From Geothrix fuzhouensis (GTDB lineage Bacteria > Acidobacteriota > Holophagae > Holophagales > Holophagaceae): a stretch of 64,000 nt of DNA. Shown here piece after piece: positions 1 through 9,206 of this stretch; the stretch's first letter is position 1; the number at the start of each line of letters is the position of its first letter. Both the position numbers and the translations under genes were made by a program. Location of the stretch: positions 124,001 to 188,000 of the forward strand of contig NZ_JANHMQ010000003.1 in assembly GCF_024609325.1 (NCBI RefSeq), read 5' to 3'. Under the pieces are notes generated by a model. It saw nothing but the letters and a program-made list of their open reading frames with translations. It was not told the origin of the DNA and did not search any database.

Positions 1-42
1 CCCACCCTTCTGGTTCGCCAGAGCCACCACCCGGGCGCGCAT
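1..42 (-). CDS. parA: ParA-family chromosome partitioning ATPase (5' end only)
   Basis: Only the first 14 codons lie in the window; the gene runs off the left edge. They read MRARVVALANQKGG, the beta-1 strand and start of the deviant Walker A box (KGGVGKTT) of ParA/Soj/MinD ATPases. The 'ANQKGG' wording is typical of ParA/Soj, which segregates origins together with ParB. An AGGG Shine-Dalgarno-like run lies about 7 nt upstream of the ATG. It is co-directional with dapF, whose stop is about 115 bp upstream. MinD or a plasmid ParA cannot be excluded from so short a piece. Confidence 0.75.
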   Translation of the reverse strand, partial: MRARVVALANQKGG

Positions 43-156
43 CAGGCGGCCCTCATCATTGCGCAGGCGCTCGTCAAACCACGCATCTCGGCATCCCCTT
101 GGGTGTGGAACACGCCAGTCTAGCAGGTCAGGTTCCACGGCAAAGTGCCCGTGTGA

Positions 157-951
157 TCAGGGCCGCAGCGAAGGGTCCGGCTGCACGTGACCCAGCCTCC
201 GCACCGAGCCGGAAAGCCACAAGTCGCGCCAACCGCCACCGCCTTCTGGGGTGAGGGTCACGGAAACGTCCTCGCCCCCCGCGGTATGCAGACGCCAGCG
301 AGTGGGTCCCTCCATGTGGGCCAACCAGGCGGCGGCGACGGCGCAACCGGTCCCGCAGCAGAGAGTCTCCCCTTCGACGCCACGCTCCCAGGAACGGATG
401 CTCGCCTCGCCCGGTGCGATCACTTCGACCACACTCACGTTCGTGCCGCCAGGGAGCGCGGCGTGGTGGCGGAGCGGCGGCGCGAAGACCGGAAGATCGA
501 TCGAGGTCACCGACGGCACGCGCAACACCAGCTGCGGATTCCCGATCCACCCGAACCCTGCCGGATGCGCGGTCGGCATGGGCACGGGACGAAGTCCGAA
601 GCCCTCGCCCTCCGGCATGCGGATGCCGACGCCACCTTTCGCATCGCGTCGGAGGAGGACGGCTTCGCCGCTGGAGATCACCTCGACCAAGTCGCCTTCC
701 GGGGCCCCGGGGACAGCTAGGGCAGCCCTACTACCGTTGGAACAAAAGGACTTGGCACCATCTGTATCCCAGTGCTCCAGGATCCATGGACCCATTCCAG
801 GCCTTTGCATCAAAAAAAGGCCATCTAAACCAAACCCTCGCCCCCTGGGACAGAGGATCCTGGCCCAATCCGAGCCTGGACAATCTTTAGCCTCCTCCCC
901 CCAGAGGTAGCCGAACACGTTGCCAGCGGCAGAGGCGAGGAAGAGATCCAA
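157..951 (-). CDS. dapF: Diaminopimelate epimerase
   Basis: DapF converts LL- to meso-diaminopimelate in the cytoplasm for lysine and peptidoglycan synthesis. The 264-residue product has the two half-sites of the family. An early Cys lies in FCSNGSRA (family form CGNGxRC), and the second catalytic Cys is followed by GTG in CCGTGCAVAA. The N-terminus AAGNVFGYL corresponds to the GLGNDF strand, with the Asn kept and the Asp replaced by Val. I place the start at the TTG at 951, one base after the stop of the FtsB-like gene, because the upstream in-frame codons lie inside that gene. It is separate from the lysine operon elsewhere in the window. The first half-site is looser than usual, so a related racemase is a minor alternative. 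Confidence 0.8.
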   Translation of the reverse strand: MDLFLASAAGNVFGYLWGEEAKDCPGSDWARILCPRGRGFGLDGLFLMQRPGMGPWILEHWDTDGAKSFCSNGSRAALAVPGAPEGDLVEVISSGEAVLLRRDAKGGVGIRMPEGEGFGLRPVPMPTAHPAGFGWIGNPQLVLRVPSVTSIDLPVFAPPLRHHAALPGGTNVSVVEVIAPGEASIRSWERGVEGETLCCGTGCAVAAAWLAHMEGPTRWRLHTAGGEDVSVTLTPEGGGGWRDLWLSGSVRRLGHVQPDPSLRP

Positions 952-952
952 C

Positions 953-1255
953 CTATTTCTCGCGATTCCCGAAGGTGTACACGGTCTCGCCGGGACGCGC
1001 ATAGCCTTGGCGCCGCGCCAGGGCCTCCATCAGCTCCGGGTCCTTGGCGGCGAGGCGCTGGACCTCCTCCAGCAGTTCGCGGTTCCGCCGGTTCAGCTCG
1101 ACCAGGCGGGCGCGGGTCGCGACCAGCTCCCCTTCGCGCTTCCGCAGTTCAGGCAGCCCCCCTTGAGAGAAGAGCAGGGCCATGAGGGACAGGAACCCGG
1201 AGGCTCCAAGCACGCCCCACACGGTGGAGGACTTCAGGAGCCAGTTGGCATTCAT
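953..1255 (-). CDS. FtsB/DivIC-like septum formation protein
   Basis: This 100-residue protein has a short cytoplasmic start, one membrane helix (about residues 12-31) and a Leu/Glu/Arg-rich coiled coil (about residues 35-75), ending in a GETVYTF-like strand. This is the layout of FtsB/DivIC proteins, which bridge FtsL and FtsQ in the divisome and have their coiled coil in the periplasm. The position directly downstream of enolase matches the eno-ftsB order found in many Gram-negative bacteria. A GGAGG ribosome binding site 8 nt before the ATG overlaps the end of eno, so the two genes are probably co-transcribed. The family is short and weakly conserved; the call rests on topology plus neighbourhood. 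Confidence 0.8.
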   Translation of the reverse strand: MNANWLLKSSTVWGVLGASGFLSLMALLFSQGGLPELRKREGELVATRARLVELNRRNRELLEEVQRLAAKDPELMEALARRQGYARPGETVYTFGNREK

Positions 1256-1267
1256 GCCGGGGTCCTC

Positions 1268-2593
<1,326 letters not shown>

Positions 2594-2630
2594 TTAGCCC
2601 GGTTGCGCAGAAGGATTCCGTGGAATCCGT

Positions 2631-3116
2631 CTACTTCTTCGTGGCCTTCTTCACGGCCTTCTTGACGACCTTCTTGGCGGCCGGCTTCTTGGCGGCAGCC
2701 TTCTTCGGCGCGGCCTTCTTCACGACCTTCTTGGCGGCCGGCTTCTTGGCGGCAACCTTCTTCGGCGCGGCCTTCTTCACGGCCTTCTTGACGGCCGGCT
2801 TCTTGGCAACGGCCTTCTTCTTCGGCGCGGCCTTCTTGGCAGCGGCCTTCTTCGGCGCGGCCTTCTTCACGGCCTTCTTGACGACCTTCTTGGCGGCAGC
2901 CTTCTTCGGCGCGGCCTTCTTCACGGCCTTCTTGACGGCCTTCTTAACGGCCGGCTTCTTGGCAGCGGCCTTCTTCGGCGCAGCCTTCTTGGCGGCCGGC
3001 TTCTTGGCGGCAGCCTTCTTCTTCGGCGCAGCCTTCTTCGCAGCCGGCTTCTTGGCGGCGGGCTTCGCGGCCGCGGGGGCGGCAGGGGTGGCGACCATGT
3101 TGGTCAGTTCGGCCAT
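2631..3116 (-). CDS. Histone-H1-like DNA-binding protein (internal in-frame start)
   Basis: This 161-residue product begins MAELTNMVATPAAP and then consists almost only of Lys, Ala, Pro and Val in AAKKPA/AAPKK/VKKAVKK repeats. This resembles eukaryotic H1 tails and bacterial Hc1- or AlgP-like proteins, which bind DNA without sequence specificity. It uses the same frame as the C-terminal third of the TrpC-like gene. I list it separately because the ATG at 3116 has AAAGGAG 6 nt upstream, stronger than the site before the long frame's own start. No stop codon separates the two. It may be the main product, with the long fusion a read-through form or an independent polypeptide. Confidence 0.7.
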   Translation of the reverse strand: MAELTNMVATPAAPAAAKPAAKKPAAKKAAPKKKAAAKKPAAKKAAPKKAAAKKPAVKKAVKKAVKKAAPKKAAAKKVVKKAVKKAAPKKAAAKKAAPKKKAVAKKPAVKKAVKKAAPKKVAAKKPAAKKVVKKAAPKKAAAKKPAAKKVVKKAVKKATKK

Positions 3117-4085
3117 GGGTGGCTCCTTTACGCCCTTTTGGGCGAGGTTGGAAGGGGTCGTGCGGGAAGATGGCTTCCCAGTGGCATCTTTTATGCCAAT
3201 TTGGATCGCGTCTTTCCGCTGGGTGGATATGCGTTCCTTGGCTGCGGCAGCAGCCGCGGGGGGATGCGCCGCATCGGCGGCAGAGCCGGTCTTGCCCTTG
3301 GGCTTCGCGGCTTTTTTCGGGGGCTCAACGCCTGCCAGGATCTGCGCCAGGCGCTTGCCGGGATAGTAGTCATCGAGAAGGGCGTCACCAATCAGGAGTC
3401 CGTGGATTCCCAATGCCTCCATCTCCTTGATTTGATCAAGGTTATGGATACCGCCTTCGACCAGTTTGAGACAGCTTTTGGGGATCTTCTTGACCAGCGA
3501 CACGGCCATGTCCCAGGAGGCTTCCCAGGTGTCGAGGTTGCGGCCCACGGCGCAGATGATGTCGGCGCCAGCCTCCAACGCCCGCTGGAGTTCAGCCTCG
3601 GAGGTCACTTCGACCACCACATCGAGCCCCTTGCTGGTGGCGAACTTGAGCAGCGTCTCCAGCCGGTCCTGGCTAAGCAGGGCAGGCATGAGGTAGATGG
3701 CGTCGGCGCCGAGGATCTTGCTTTCCTCGACCTGGTATTCCTCGAAGATGAAATCCCGGCGGATCAAGGGGAGCTTCACCTGGCTGCGAACCTCGGACAG
3801 GTGCTTGTCCTCGCCGTGGTAAAGGAACTTGTCCGTGGCGATGGACAGGGCTCGGGCCCCGTTTTCGGCCAGACTCTTGGCGTGGGTGGAGGCCTTGTAG
3901 GACTCACGGACCTGACCCCGGCCCGGATCCCCCCCGGCCACTTCACCCAAAATAGTGATTCCAGGCTGGCTGAGCTCTTCCTTCAAGGAGTGGTGACCCT
4001 TGTAGGCATCTTTCACCGCCACAGGGCCCCTCTGCTTCTTGATTTCCACGTCGAGGGCCTTGAAGATGGCGACTTTCTTTAGCAT
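2631..4085 (-). CDS. TrpC-like (indole-3-glycerol-phosphate synthase fold) protein fused in frame to a histone-H1-like Lys/Ala tail
   Basis: The 484-codon frame has three parts. Residues 1-255 follow indole-3-glycerol-phosphate synthase along the whole (beta/alpha)8 barrel, including RRDFIFEEYQV, VVVEVTSEAEL and the phosphate loop GLLIGDALL. Residues 256-323 are a low-complexity linker. Residues 324-484 are about 25 PAKK/AAPKK-type repeats like bacterial H1 proteins. Against well-known IGPS enzymes, Glu48, Glu159, Arg182 and Glu210 are kept, but the catalytic Lys53 position is Ala50, Lys110 is Arg110, Asn180 is Val180 and Ser211 is Gly211. It is therefore probably not a working IGPS, and no other trp gene is nearby. 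The start has GGAG 8 nt upstream. A strong internal ribosome binding site allows the tail to be made alone. Confidence 0.75.
   Translation of the reverse strand: MLKKVAIFKALDVEIKKQRGPVAVKDAYKGHHSLKEELSQPGITILGEVAGGDPGRGQVRESYKASTHAKSLAENGARALSIATDKFLYHGEDKHLSEVRSQVKLPLIRRDFIFEEYQVEESKILGADAIYLMPALLSQDRLETLLKFATSKGLDVVVEVTSEAELQRALEAGADIICAVGRNLDTWEASWDMAVSLVKKIPKSCLKLVEGGIHNLDQIKEMEALGIHGLLIGDALLDDYYPGKRLAQILAGVEPPKKAAKPKGKTGSAADAAHPPAAAAAAKERISTQRKDAIQIGIKDATGKPSSRTTPSNLAQKGVKEPPMAELTNMVATPAAPAAAKPAAKKPAAKKAAPKKKAAAKKPAAKKAAPKKAAAKKPAVKKAVKKAVKKAAPKKAAAKKVVKKAVKKAAPKKAAAKKAAPKKKAVAKKPAVKKAVKKAAPKKVAAKKPAAKKVVKKAAPKKAAAKKPAAKKVVKKAVKKATKK
3123..3129 (-). promoter_or_regulatory. Internal Shine-Dalgarno for the H1-like start
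   Basis: AAAGGAG is followed by a 6-nt spacer and ATG (3116), inside the coding sequence of the TrpC-like frame. This near-ideal site decides the internal start. About 55 nt further upstream, 3182-3198 forms a 6-bp stem with a CTTTT loop in a locally AT-richer stretch, which could hold a promoter. Confidence 0.6.
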
Positions 4086-4574
4086 TTCCCACGCTCCAAA
4101 TCTCAGATACCTCGCTGCTGGCCCTATGGGGAAGATGATCGGTCGTTTTTCCTCTGATTCAACATCAAACCAGTGATTTGGATGAGGTCAACAGAGAAAT
4201 CTTAAAAATCTTCATTTTTTTTGACGCTACCGCCTCGTCTTCCCCCCATTCGTTTCCGACGCCGCGACCATCGCCAAGGGCGAAATCCGATCCCGTGAAA
4301 GCCTCTGCAATCCGGAATTGCCGGGCTGCGCGTCAAGGTCAAGATCGTCGCGAAACCCCGCCATCACTCGATCCGCATCTCTCCGCAAGCCAACCGCGCG
4401 GACCCACTGCGTCTGGATCACGAGCGCGGAATCGCTTCCGTGGAGCCAAGACCGAGCGGGGTGTTCGTGTCCACCATCAAGGGTTCCGCCTGCTACCCTT
4501 TCCTTCGCGCTTCCCGCTCCGGGGCTCAGTGCATGCGGCCTTCAGGGTCCCGCCGGAAGCGACGAGAGGTCCCC
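4086..4574. other. Intergenic region between the TrpC/H1-like gene and upp
   Basis: These 489 bases separate two divergent genes. 4140-4225 is clearly AT-rich for this genome (runs such as CTTAAAAATCTTCATTTTTTTT) and probably holds the promoter of the minus-strand gene. The rest, 4230-4560, has normal GC content. I see no RNA gene and no convincing protein; the frame in phase with upp upstream of its ATG has no family features. Confidence 0.5.
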
Positions 4575-5201
4575 ATGACGATCCAAGTGCTCGACCACCC
4601 CCTGGTGCATCACAAGCTCTCCCTCATCCGCGACCGGAAGACGTCCGGAAGCCTCTTCCGCTCCCTCATCGAGGAGGTCGGCTTGATCCTCGCGACGGAA
4701 TCGACGCGGAATCTCCCTGTGGAGTCCGTGGTCGTGGAGACGCCGCTGGAACGCACAAGCACGCTTCGCTTGAGGGTACTGGATCCCGTGCTGGTGCCGG
4801 TGCTGAGGGCGGGACTCGGCCTCCTCCCCTCCTTCCTCAAGCTGCTGCCGACCGCGAAGGTGGGTCATCTCGGGCTCTACCGCGATCACGATTCCCTCGT
4901 GCCCGTTCCCTACTACCGCAACTTCCCACCCATGCTCGAGGCCCGGCCCGTTTTCGTTCTGGACCCCATGCTCGCCACGGGAGGCAGCGCCTCTGAGGCC
5001 GTGCGCCAGCTCAAGAGCGCGGGTGCGGTGAACCTCACCCTCGTCGCCTTGCTCGCGGCTCCCGAAGGTCTGGAGCGTCTCCAGGCAGACCACCCGGACT
5101 TGGCCATTGTCGTGGGCGCCGTGGACCGCCAGCTCAACGAAAAGGGCTACATCCTCCCCGGCCTCGGCGACGCCGGTGACCGGCTCTTCGGAACAGCCTA
5201 G
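4575..5201 (+). CDS. upp: Uracil phosphoribosyltransferase
   Basis: Upp makes UMP from uracil and PRPP in pyrimidine salvage. Length (208 residues) and motifs match the family: DHPLVHHKLSLIRD at the N-terminus, PVLRAGLG, the PRPP loop VLDPMLATGGSASEA, and the C-terminal GDAGDRLFGT that closes the uracil site. The ATG at 4575 is chosen because the protein then begins exactly like other Upp proteins and has GAGAGG a few bases upstream. It is a single gene that ends 24 bp before a convergent gene. Confidence 0.97.
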   Translation: MTIQVLDHPLVHHKLSLIRDRKTSGSLFRSLIEEVGLILATESTRNLPVESVVVETPLERTSTLRLRVLDPVLVPVLRAGLGLLPSFLKLLPTAKVGHLGLYRDHDSLVPVPYYRNFPPMLEARPVFVLDPMLATGGSASEAVRQLKSAGAVNLTLVALLAAPEGLERLQADHPDLAIVVGAVDRQLNEKGYILPGLGDAGDRLFGTA

Positions 5202-5225
5202 GCGGTGGCGGGGGCTCGTACGCGA

Positions 5226-6674
5226 TCAGCCTTTTTCGCGGCCGAGCATGGCGCGCAGGCGGCCCATGATCCCACTCTCGCCCCGCGCCATTTCGGAACC
5301 GGCCTCGCCGCCATAGTCGGATGGCACCGCTACCGAAGGATCCAGTTCCAGCGCGCGGCGGAAGCAGCCCTGGGCGTTGGCGTGGAAGCCTTTGCGGTGG
5401 TAGAGCTCGCCCATCAGGGCCCAGGGTTCGGCGGCCTGGGGCCGGATGCGCGAGGCCACCTGTAGCGCCTCGACGGCACGAGTGGACCAGGCGGGATTCC
5501 CCAGCCGCAGCCGGCCTAGCAGCAACCACGCCTCGTAGGCTGCCGGGGAATCGCCGTCCAGCTTGATGGCCTGCTCGAGGGCGCGGATGGCCTCGCTGGT
5601 GCGGTTCTGCATCACGTAGGACTTGGCCTTCACCAATAGATGATGGGCCCGTTCCGGGGCTGACAGTGATTCTTCATCGGCCGTGGACTGGAGCAGGGGG
5701 AGGACCGAAGGTGTCGGTTCGGAAAAGGCCCGCTCTATGGCCTCTAGGGGTGGGGGCGGCAAGGAACGCGGCGTGTGGGCCCTGGGAGGAGGACCGTAAT
5801 CCTCCTCGATCAACAGGATCGGCTCTGGATCCGCTTCGAGTTCGAGCACCGGACTGGCCTCGAATACGGGTTCGGGGGTCTCGCTGGATGCGGGGGAGGG
5901 CGCGGCGGATTCCTTGGGCAACAGCGGGAGTTCGCCTCGAACCAGACTCAACCCACCCAGGGCCCACAGCGTCGCCACCAGTCGGGCGGAGTCCGCAGGC
6001 GACATGCCGGAGAGCGAGCCGATGGTCTCGTAGCCGAGGGGTTCGGAGCCCAGCAACGACAGCGCGTAGGCCAGCGTGGGGGTGAGCGGCAGGTCGCTGA
6101 GGGAATTCAGCAGATCCGGTCCGGCTCCCCACCGCCAATCCAGTTCGCTGCGGAACATTTCCACCAACTCATTGTCGATCTTGGCGTTCTGGAAGGTGTC
6201 CCACACGAGCCGGCGATGGTCCAGCCAGAACTGCAGATCCCCGCTGAGGTTGTCTTCCAGCACGCCGGGAATCCAGGTCATCTTCAGGATCGTGTGTTCC
6301 ATGGCGTGCAGCAGCACCGAGCCCAGCAACTCATGCAGGCGCTTGTCCCGTTCGGCCACGGTCATGAGCCCGCTTTGCACCACGCGGTCTCCCATGCGGG
6401 AGCCTTCGCCATCGGCCAGCAAACCCTTCAGGGACGCCATGTCCAGCACGCCGCGCCGGATGAGGAAGTTCCCGAACTGCTCCCCGACGGCATCACTCCG
6501 CAGGTAGACGAGATCGCCTCCGCGCCAGTAGAGCCTGCGGGTGCCATCGTTCTGTTCCAGCACGAGTTCGCCTTCGGCCTGCTGCTGATGCAACGATCCC
6601 ATGAGGGCTGGCAGGAAGTGGCGAAGGCGGACTTCGGGCACCGGTGGCTCCGGAGTGTGAATTCTAGTTTGCAT
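5226..6674 (-). CDS. DUF4388 (PatA-like N-terminal) domain protein with TPR repeats
   Basis: This 482-residue cytoplasmic protein begins with a DUF4388/PatA-type domain: a strand-turn pattern ending in GTRRLYWRGGDLVYLRS, then helices with GNFLIRRGVLD. Such domains occur in bacterial two-component and gliding/motility regulators and are thought to mediate protein contacts. A Pro/Glu-rich linker leads to a C-terminal TPR region with AYEAWLLLGRLRLGN, PWALMGELYHRKG and NAQGCFRRALELDP. The start at 6674 avoids running across the promoter of the divergent kinase. The shared 125-bp intergenic region suggests a functional link with that kinase, which also has a repeat-like tail. The substrate or partner is unknown. 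Confidence 0.7.
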   Translation of the reverse strand: MQTRIHTPEPPVPEVRLRHFLPALMGSLHQQQAEGELVLEQNDGTRRLYWRGGDLVYLRSDAVGEQFGNFLIRRGVLDMASLKGLLADGEGSRMGDRVVQSGLMTVAERDKRLHELLGSVLLHAMEHTILKMTWIPGVLEDNLSGDLQFWLDHRRLVWDTFQNAKIDNELVEMFRSELDWRWGAGPDLLNSLSDLPLTPTLAYALSLLGSEPLGYETIGSLSGMSPADSARLVATLWALGGLSLVRGELPLLPKESAAPSPASSETPEPVFEASPVLELEADPEPILLIEEDYGPPPRAHTPRSLPPPPLEAIERAFSEPTPSVLPLLQSTADEESLSAPERAHHLLVKAKSYVMQNRTSEAIRALEQAIKLDGDSPAAYEAWLLLGRLRLGNPAWSTRAVEALQVASRIRPQAAEPWALMGELYHRKGFHANAQGCFRRALELDPSVAVPSDYGGEAGSEMARGESGIMGRLRAMLGREKG

Positions 6675-6734
6675 GTTCCTCGCCAGGGCGCCAGTCCAAA
6701 CGAGCCTCCTGAATGCCGCATTATCCCAAGTCCC

Positions 6735-6763
6735 TTGGCCCGGAAGAGGACAGGACCTATGCT
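6735..6763 (+). promoter_or_regulatory. Possible sigma-70-type promoter of the kinase gene
   Basis: TTGGCC (6735-6740) and TATGCT (6758-6763) are spaced 17 bp, each matching 4 of 6 consensus bases, about 37 bp before the kinase ATG. This is a by-eye match in GC-rich DNA. Confidence 0.3.
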
Positions 6764-6799
6764 GTCCCTCCATCCTCATCGCATCCAGGGGACCTTCCC

Positions 6800-8452
6800 A
6801 TGTTCGAGAAGCTCGGGAAATTCGAGATCAAGCGTGTCCTCGGGAATGGCGCTATGGGTGAAGTCTACCTCGGTGTCGATCCCTCCATCGGCCGGGAGGT
6901 GGCCATCAAGACCATCCTCCCGGCGGCGGCTCAGGGTGGCGAGGCCAAAGAACGGTTCGCCCGGGAGGCGCGGGCCGCTGGCGTGCTGAACCACCCGAAC
7001 CTCGTCACCATCTATGAATTCGGCGAGGACCAGGGCGTGCTCTACATCGCCATGGAGTTCGTGAAGGGCCACGACCTGGACGAGCTGCTCCAGGATCAGT
7101 CGCTCAGCCGTTCAGAGACCCTTGAAGTCCTGGCCCAGGTCTGCGACGGCCTCGGCTTCGCCCACCGCCAGCAGATCGTCCACCGCGACATCAAGCCCAC
7201 CAACGTCCGTGTCCAGCGCGACGGGCGGCGCCTGCACGCCAAGGTCATGGACTTCGGGGTGGCCAAGATCAGCAACTCGGACATGACCGCCACGGGCATG
7301 GTCATGGGCACGGTGAGCTACATGGCGCCGGAATACATCCGCACCGGCAAGCCTGACCCTCGCAGTGACCTCTTCGCCGTAGGCGTGATGCTGTACGAGA
7401 GCCTGAGCGGCCGGAAACCCTTCTCCGGTGATACCACGCCCACGGTGCTCTACAAGATCGTGAACGAGCCCCCGGATCCCATCGAGACCGAGAAACTCCA
7501 GGGGATCAGCCCCGCCATCCGCACCGTGCTGGACCGTGCTCTGGCGAAGAATCCTGACGAACGCTTCCAGACCGCGGAGGACCTCGCCAAGGCTCTGCGC
7601 GCCGCGAAGGATCCCTCATGGACCGGAGAGTTGGAGGAGGCGACATCGCGGCTTCAGGCCGCCGCGCCCACGGCCCCCGCCCCGGCCCTGCCAGCCGCTT
7701 CCGCCCCCACCATTCAGGCCCCGGCAGTCCTGGTTCCCCCGGTGGCCACCACCCCTCCGACCCGGCCCGCCAGCGGGAAGCGGGGCGTTTGGATCGGACT
7801 CGCGGCCCTGGTCCTCGCAGCAGCTGGAGGCACGGGCTGGTGGGCTCTCCACCGGAATGGCGCTCCGACCGCGGACGTCACGCCCGCCCTCCCAAGCCAG
7901 GTTGATACGAAGACCGATACCTCCCACCCCGCGCCGGAGGGCGCTGCCCCGGCCAACCTGGGCGCTGCGAACCACGGGGACGTGAAGGCGAAGCCTGAGG
8001 CCCTGCGAACGGCCCAGGTGGCGGAAACAGTGACAGCGGAAAGCCGCCCCCAGGAATCCCGGCCGGCAGGCCCCAAGGTCGCTGAACCGCGCGCCATCGA
8101 CCAGCCCGAACTCTATCAACCCGAGAAGCTCGACAAGCTGCAGACCCACGAGCGGCTGAACCTGGGCAATGTGTCCCTGAGTGAAGCCATCCAGCTGGCG
8201 GACAGCCAGCCCGATAAGGCCATCCACGGGTTCCGGCAGGCCATCAAGGCCGATCCCTATAATGTGAACGCGCACGCGTGGTTGGCCGTCGTGCTCCATG
8301 ATCAGGGCCGCTCCGGTGAGTTCGTCCAGGAACTCCGGGAGGCTCGCCGCCAGGGCATCCTGGGGCAGATGGCCACGCGGAACATCCGGTTCCGATCGGT
8401 CCTCAATCAGGCCCGGTTCAACCGGAAGCTCCCCCCGGATCTGGCGGATTGA
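6800..8452 (+). CDS. Membrane-anchored serine/threonine protein kinase (PknB/Hanks type)
   Basis: Residues 8-270 form a Hanks-type kinase: Gly loop GNGAMGEVY, VAIK with Lys37, catalytic loop HRDIKPTN with Asp130, DFGVAK with Asp151, and the MAPEYI activation-segment end. A Pro/Ala-rich linker leads to one membrane helix at about residues 329-350, and then a likely periplasmic part of about 200 residues. The end (QLADSQPDKAIHGFRQAI and after) resembles TPR helices. The ATG at 6800 has AGGGGA upstream and gives a standard kinase N-terminus. It is divergent from a DUF4388 protein and is followed 2 nt after its stop by rnc. Targets cannot be read from the sequence. Confidence 0.93.
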   Translation: MFEKLGKFEIKRVLGNGAMGEVYLGVDPSIGREVAIKTILPAAAQGGEAKERFAREARAAGVLNHPNLVTIYEFGEDQGVLYIAMEFVKGHDLDELLQDQSLSRSETLEVLAQVCDGLGFAHRQQIVHRDIKPTNVRVQRDGRRLHAKVMDFGVAKISNSDMTATGMVMGTVSYMAPEYIRTGKPDPRSDLFAVGVMLYESLSGRKPFSGDTTPTVLYKIVNEPPDPIETEKLQGISPAIRTVLDRALAKNPDERFQTAEDLAKALRAAKDPSWTGELEEATSRLQAAAPTAPAPALPAASAPTIQAPAVLVPPVATTPPTRPASGKRGVWIGLAALVLAAAGGTGWWALHRNGAPTADVTPALPSQVDTKTDTSHPAPEGAAPANLGAANHGDVKAKPEALRTAQVAETVTAESRPQESRPAGPKVAEPRAIDQPELYQPEKLDKLQTHERLNLGNVSLSEAIQLADSQPDKAIHGFRQAIKADPYNVNAHAWLAVVLHDQGRSGEFVQELREARRQGILGQMATRNIRFRSVLNQARFNRKLPPDLAD

Positions 8453-8454
8453 CC

Positions 8455-9162
8455 ATGGCGAAGCGCTCCGATGGACTGGCGGACCTGGAGGTCGGGCTGG
8501 GTTACCAGTTCTCAGACCGGACCCTGCTCCAGGAGGCGCTCACGCACACCTCGGCTGGCAAGGTGCGAGATAACCAGCGGCTGGAATTCCTCGGGGATGC
8601 GCTGCTGAACTTCTCGGTGGCGCTGCTGCTTCACCGGGAGCGGCCGGATTGGCAGGAAGGGCCCATGAGCAAGTTCCGAGGCGTTCTGGTCCGCACGGAT
8701 TCGCTGTATCAGTGGGCCCTGGATCTCGGCCTCGATCAGACTCTGCGCGCCATCCATCCGCGCAAGGCCCCGCCCATGGGGCCCAAGCCCCTGGCCGATG
8801 CCCTGGAAGCCCTGCTGGCGGCGGTCTACCTGGACGCCCAGGCCTCGGGCCGGGACGGGAACGCCGCCGCCATGGCCCTGGTGGAAGCCCGCTTCCTGGA
8901 ACCCATCCGCCAGGCCGATCCGGAGGCTTGGTCTCGGCTGGACCCCAAGACCACCCTTCAGGAAACGGCCGCCCGGCTAGGATTGCCGGCCCCTTCCTAT
9001 GACCAGGTCGCTCAGTCCGGTCCCGGCCACGCTCCCCTCTTTACCGTGCGGGCGGTCGTGGGCCACCTCAGCGTGGAGGCCAGGGGTTCCTCCCGCAAGC
9101 GGGCGGAGAGTGATGCCGCCCGGCAGCTCCTCGACCTGCTCACGGAATCCTCACAGGCCTGA
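8455..9162 (+). CDS. rnc: Ribonuclease III
   Basis: RNase III cuts double-stranded RNA in rRNA maturation and mRNA decay. The 235-residue protein has the nuclease domain with signature NQRLEFLGDALLNF, the second acidic cluster ADALEALLAAVYLD, and a C-terminal dsRNA-binding domain (DPKTTLQETAARLG, then GSSRKRAESDAARQLL). The catalytic Glu/Asp residues of both motifs are present. The ATG lies 2 nt after the kinase stop, so the two are probably translated from one message. Confidence 0.96.
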   Translation: MAKRSDGLADLEVGLGYQFSDRTLLQEALTHTSAGKVRDNQRLEFLGDALLNFSVALLLHRERPDWQEGPMSKFRGVLVRTDSLYQWALDLGLDQTLRAIHPRKAPPMGPKPLADALEALLAAVYLDAQASGRDGNAAAMALVEARFLEPIRQADPEAWSRLDPKTTLQETAARLGLPAPSYDQVAQSGPGHAPLFTVRAVVGHLSVEARGSSRKRAESDAARQLLDLLTESSQA

Positions 9163-9206
9163 CCCTTGCGTTACACTCCCATCTACCGGTCTACCGGGGT
9201 GTCCGC

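Noticed and set aside
157-1002. Longer DapF starting at 1002
   Set aside because: The extra 17 codons lie within the FtsB-like gene and are not family-like; the TTG at 951 follows its stop.
2620-3366. Plus-strand frame of Phe/Ala repeats opposite the H1-like tail
   Set aside because: It is the antisense of the Lys/Ala repeats; the repeat makes both strands open. No ribosome binding site or family pattern.
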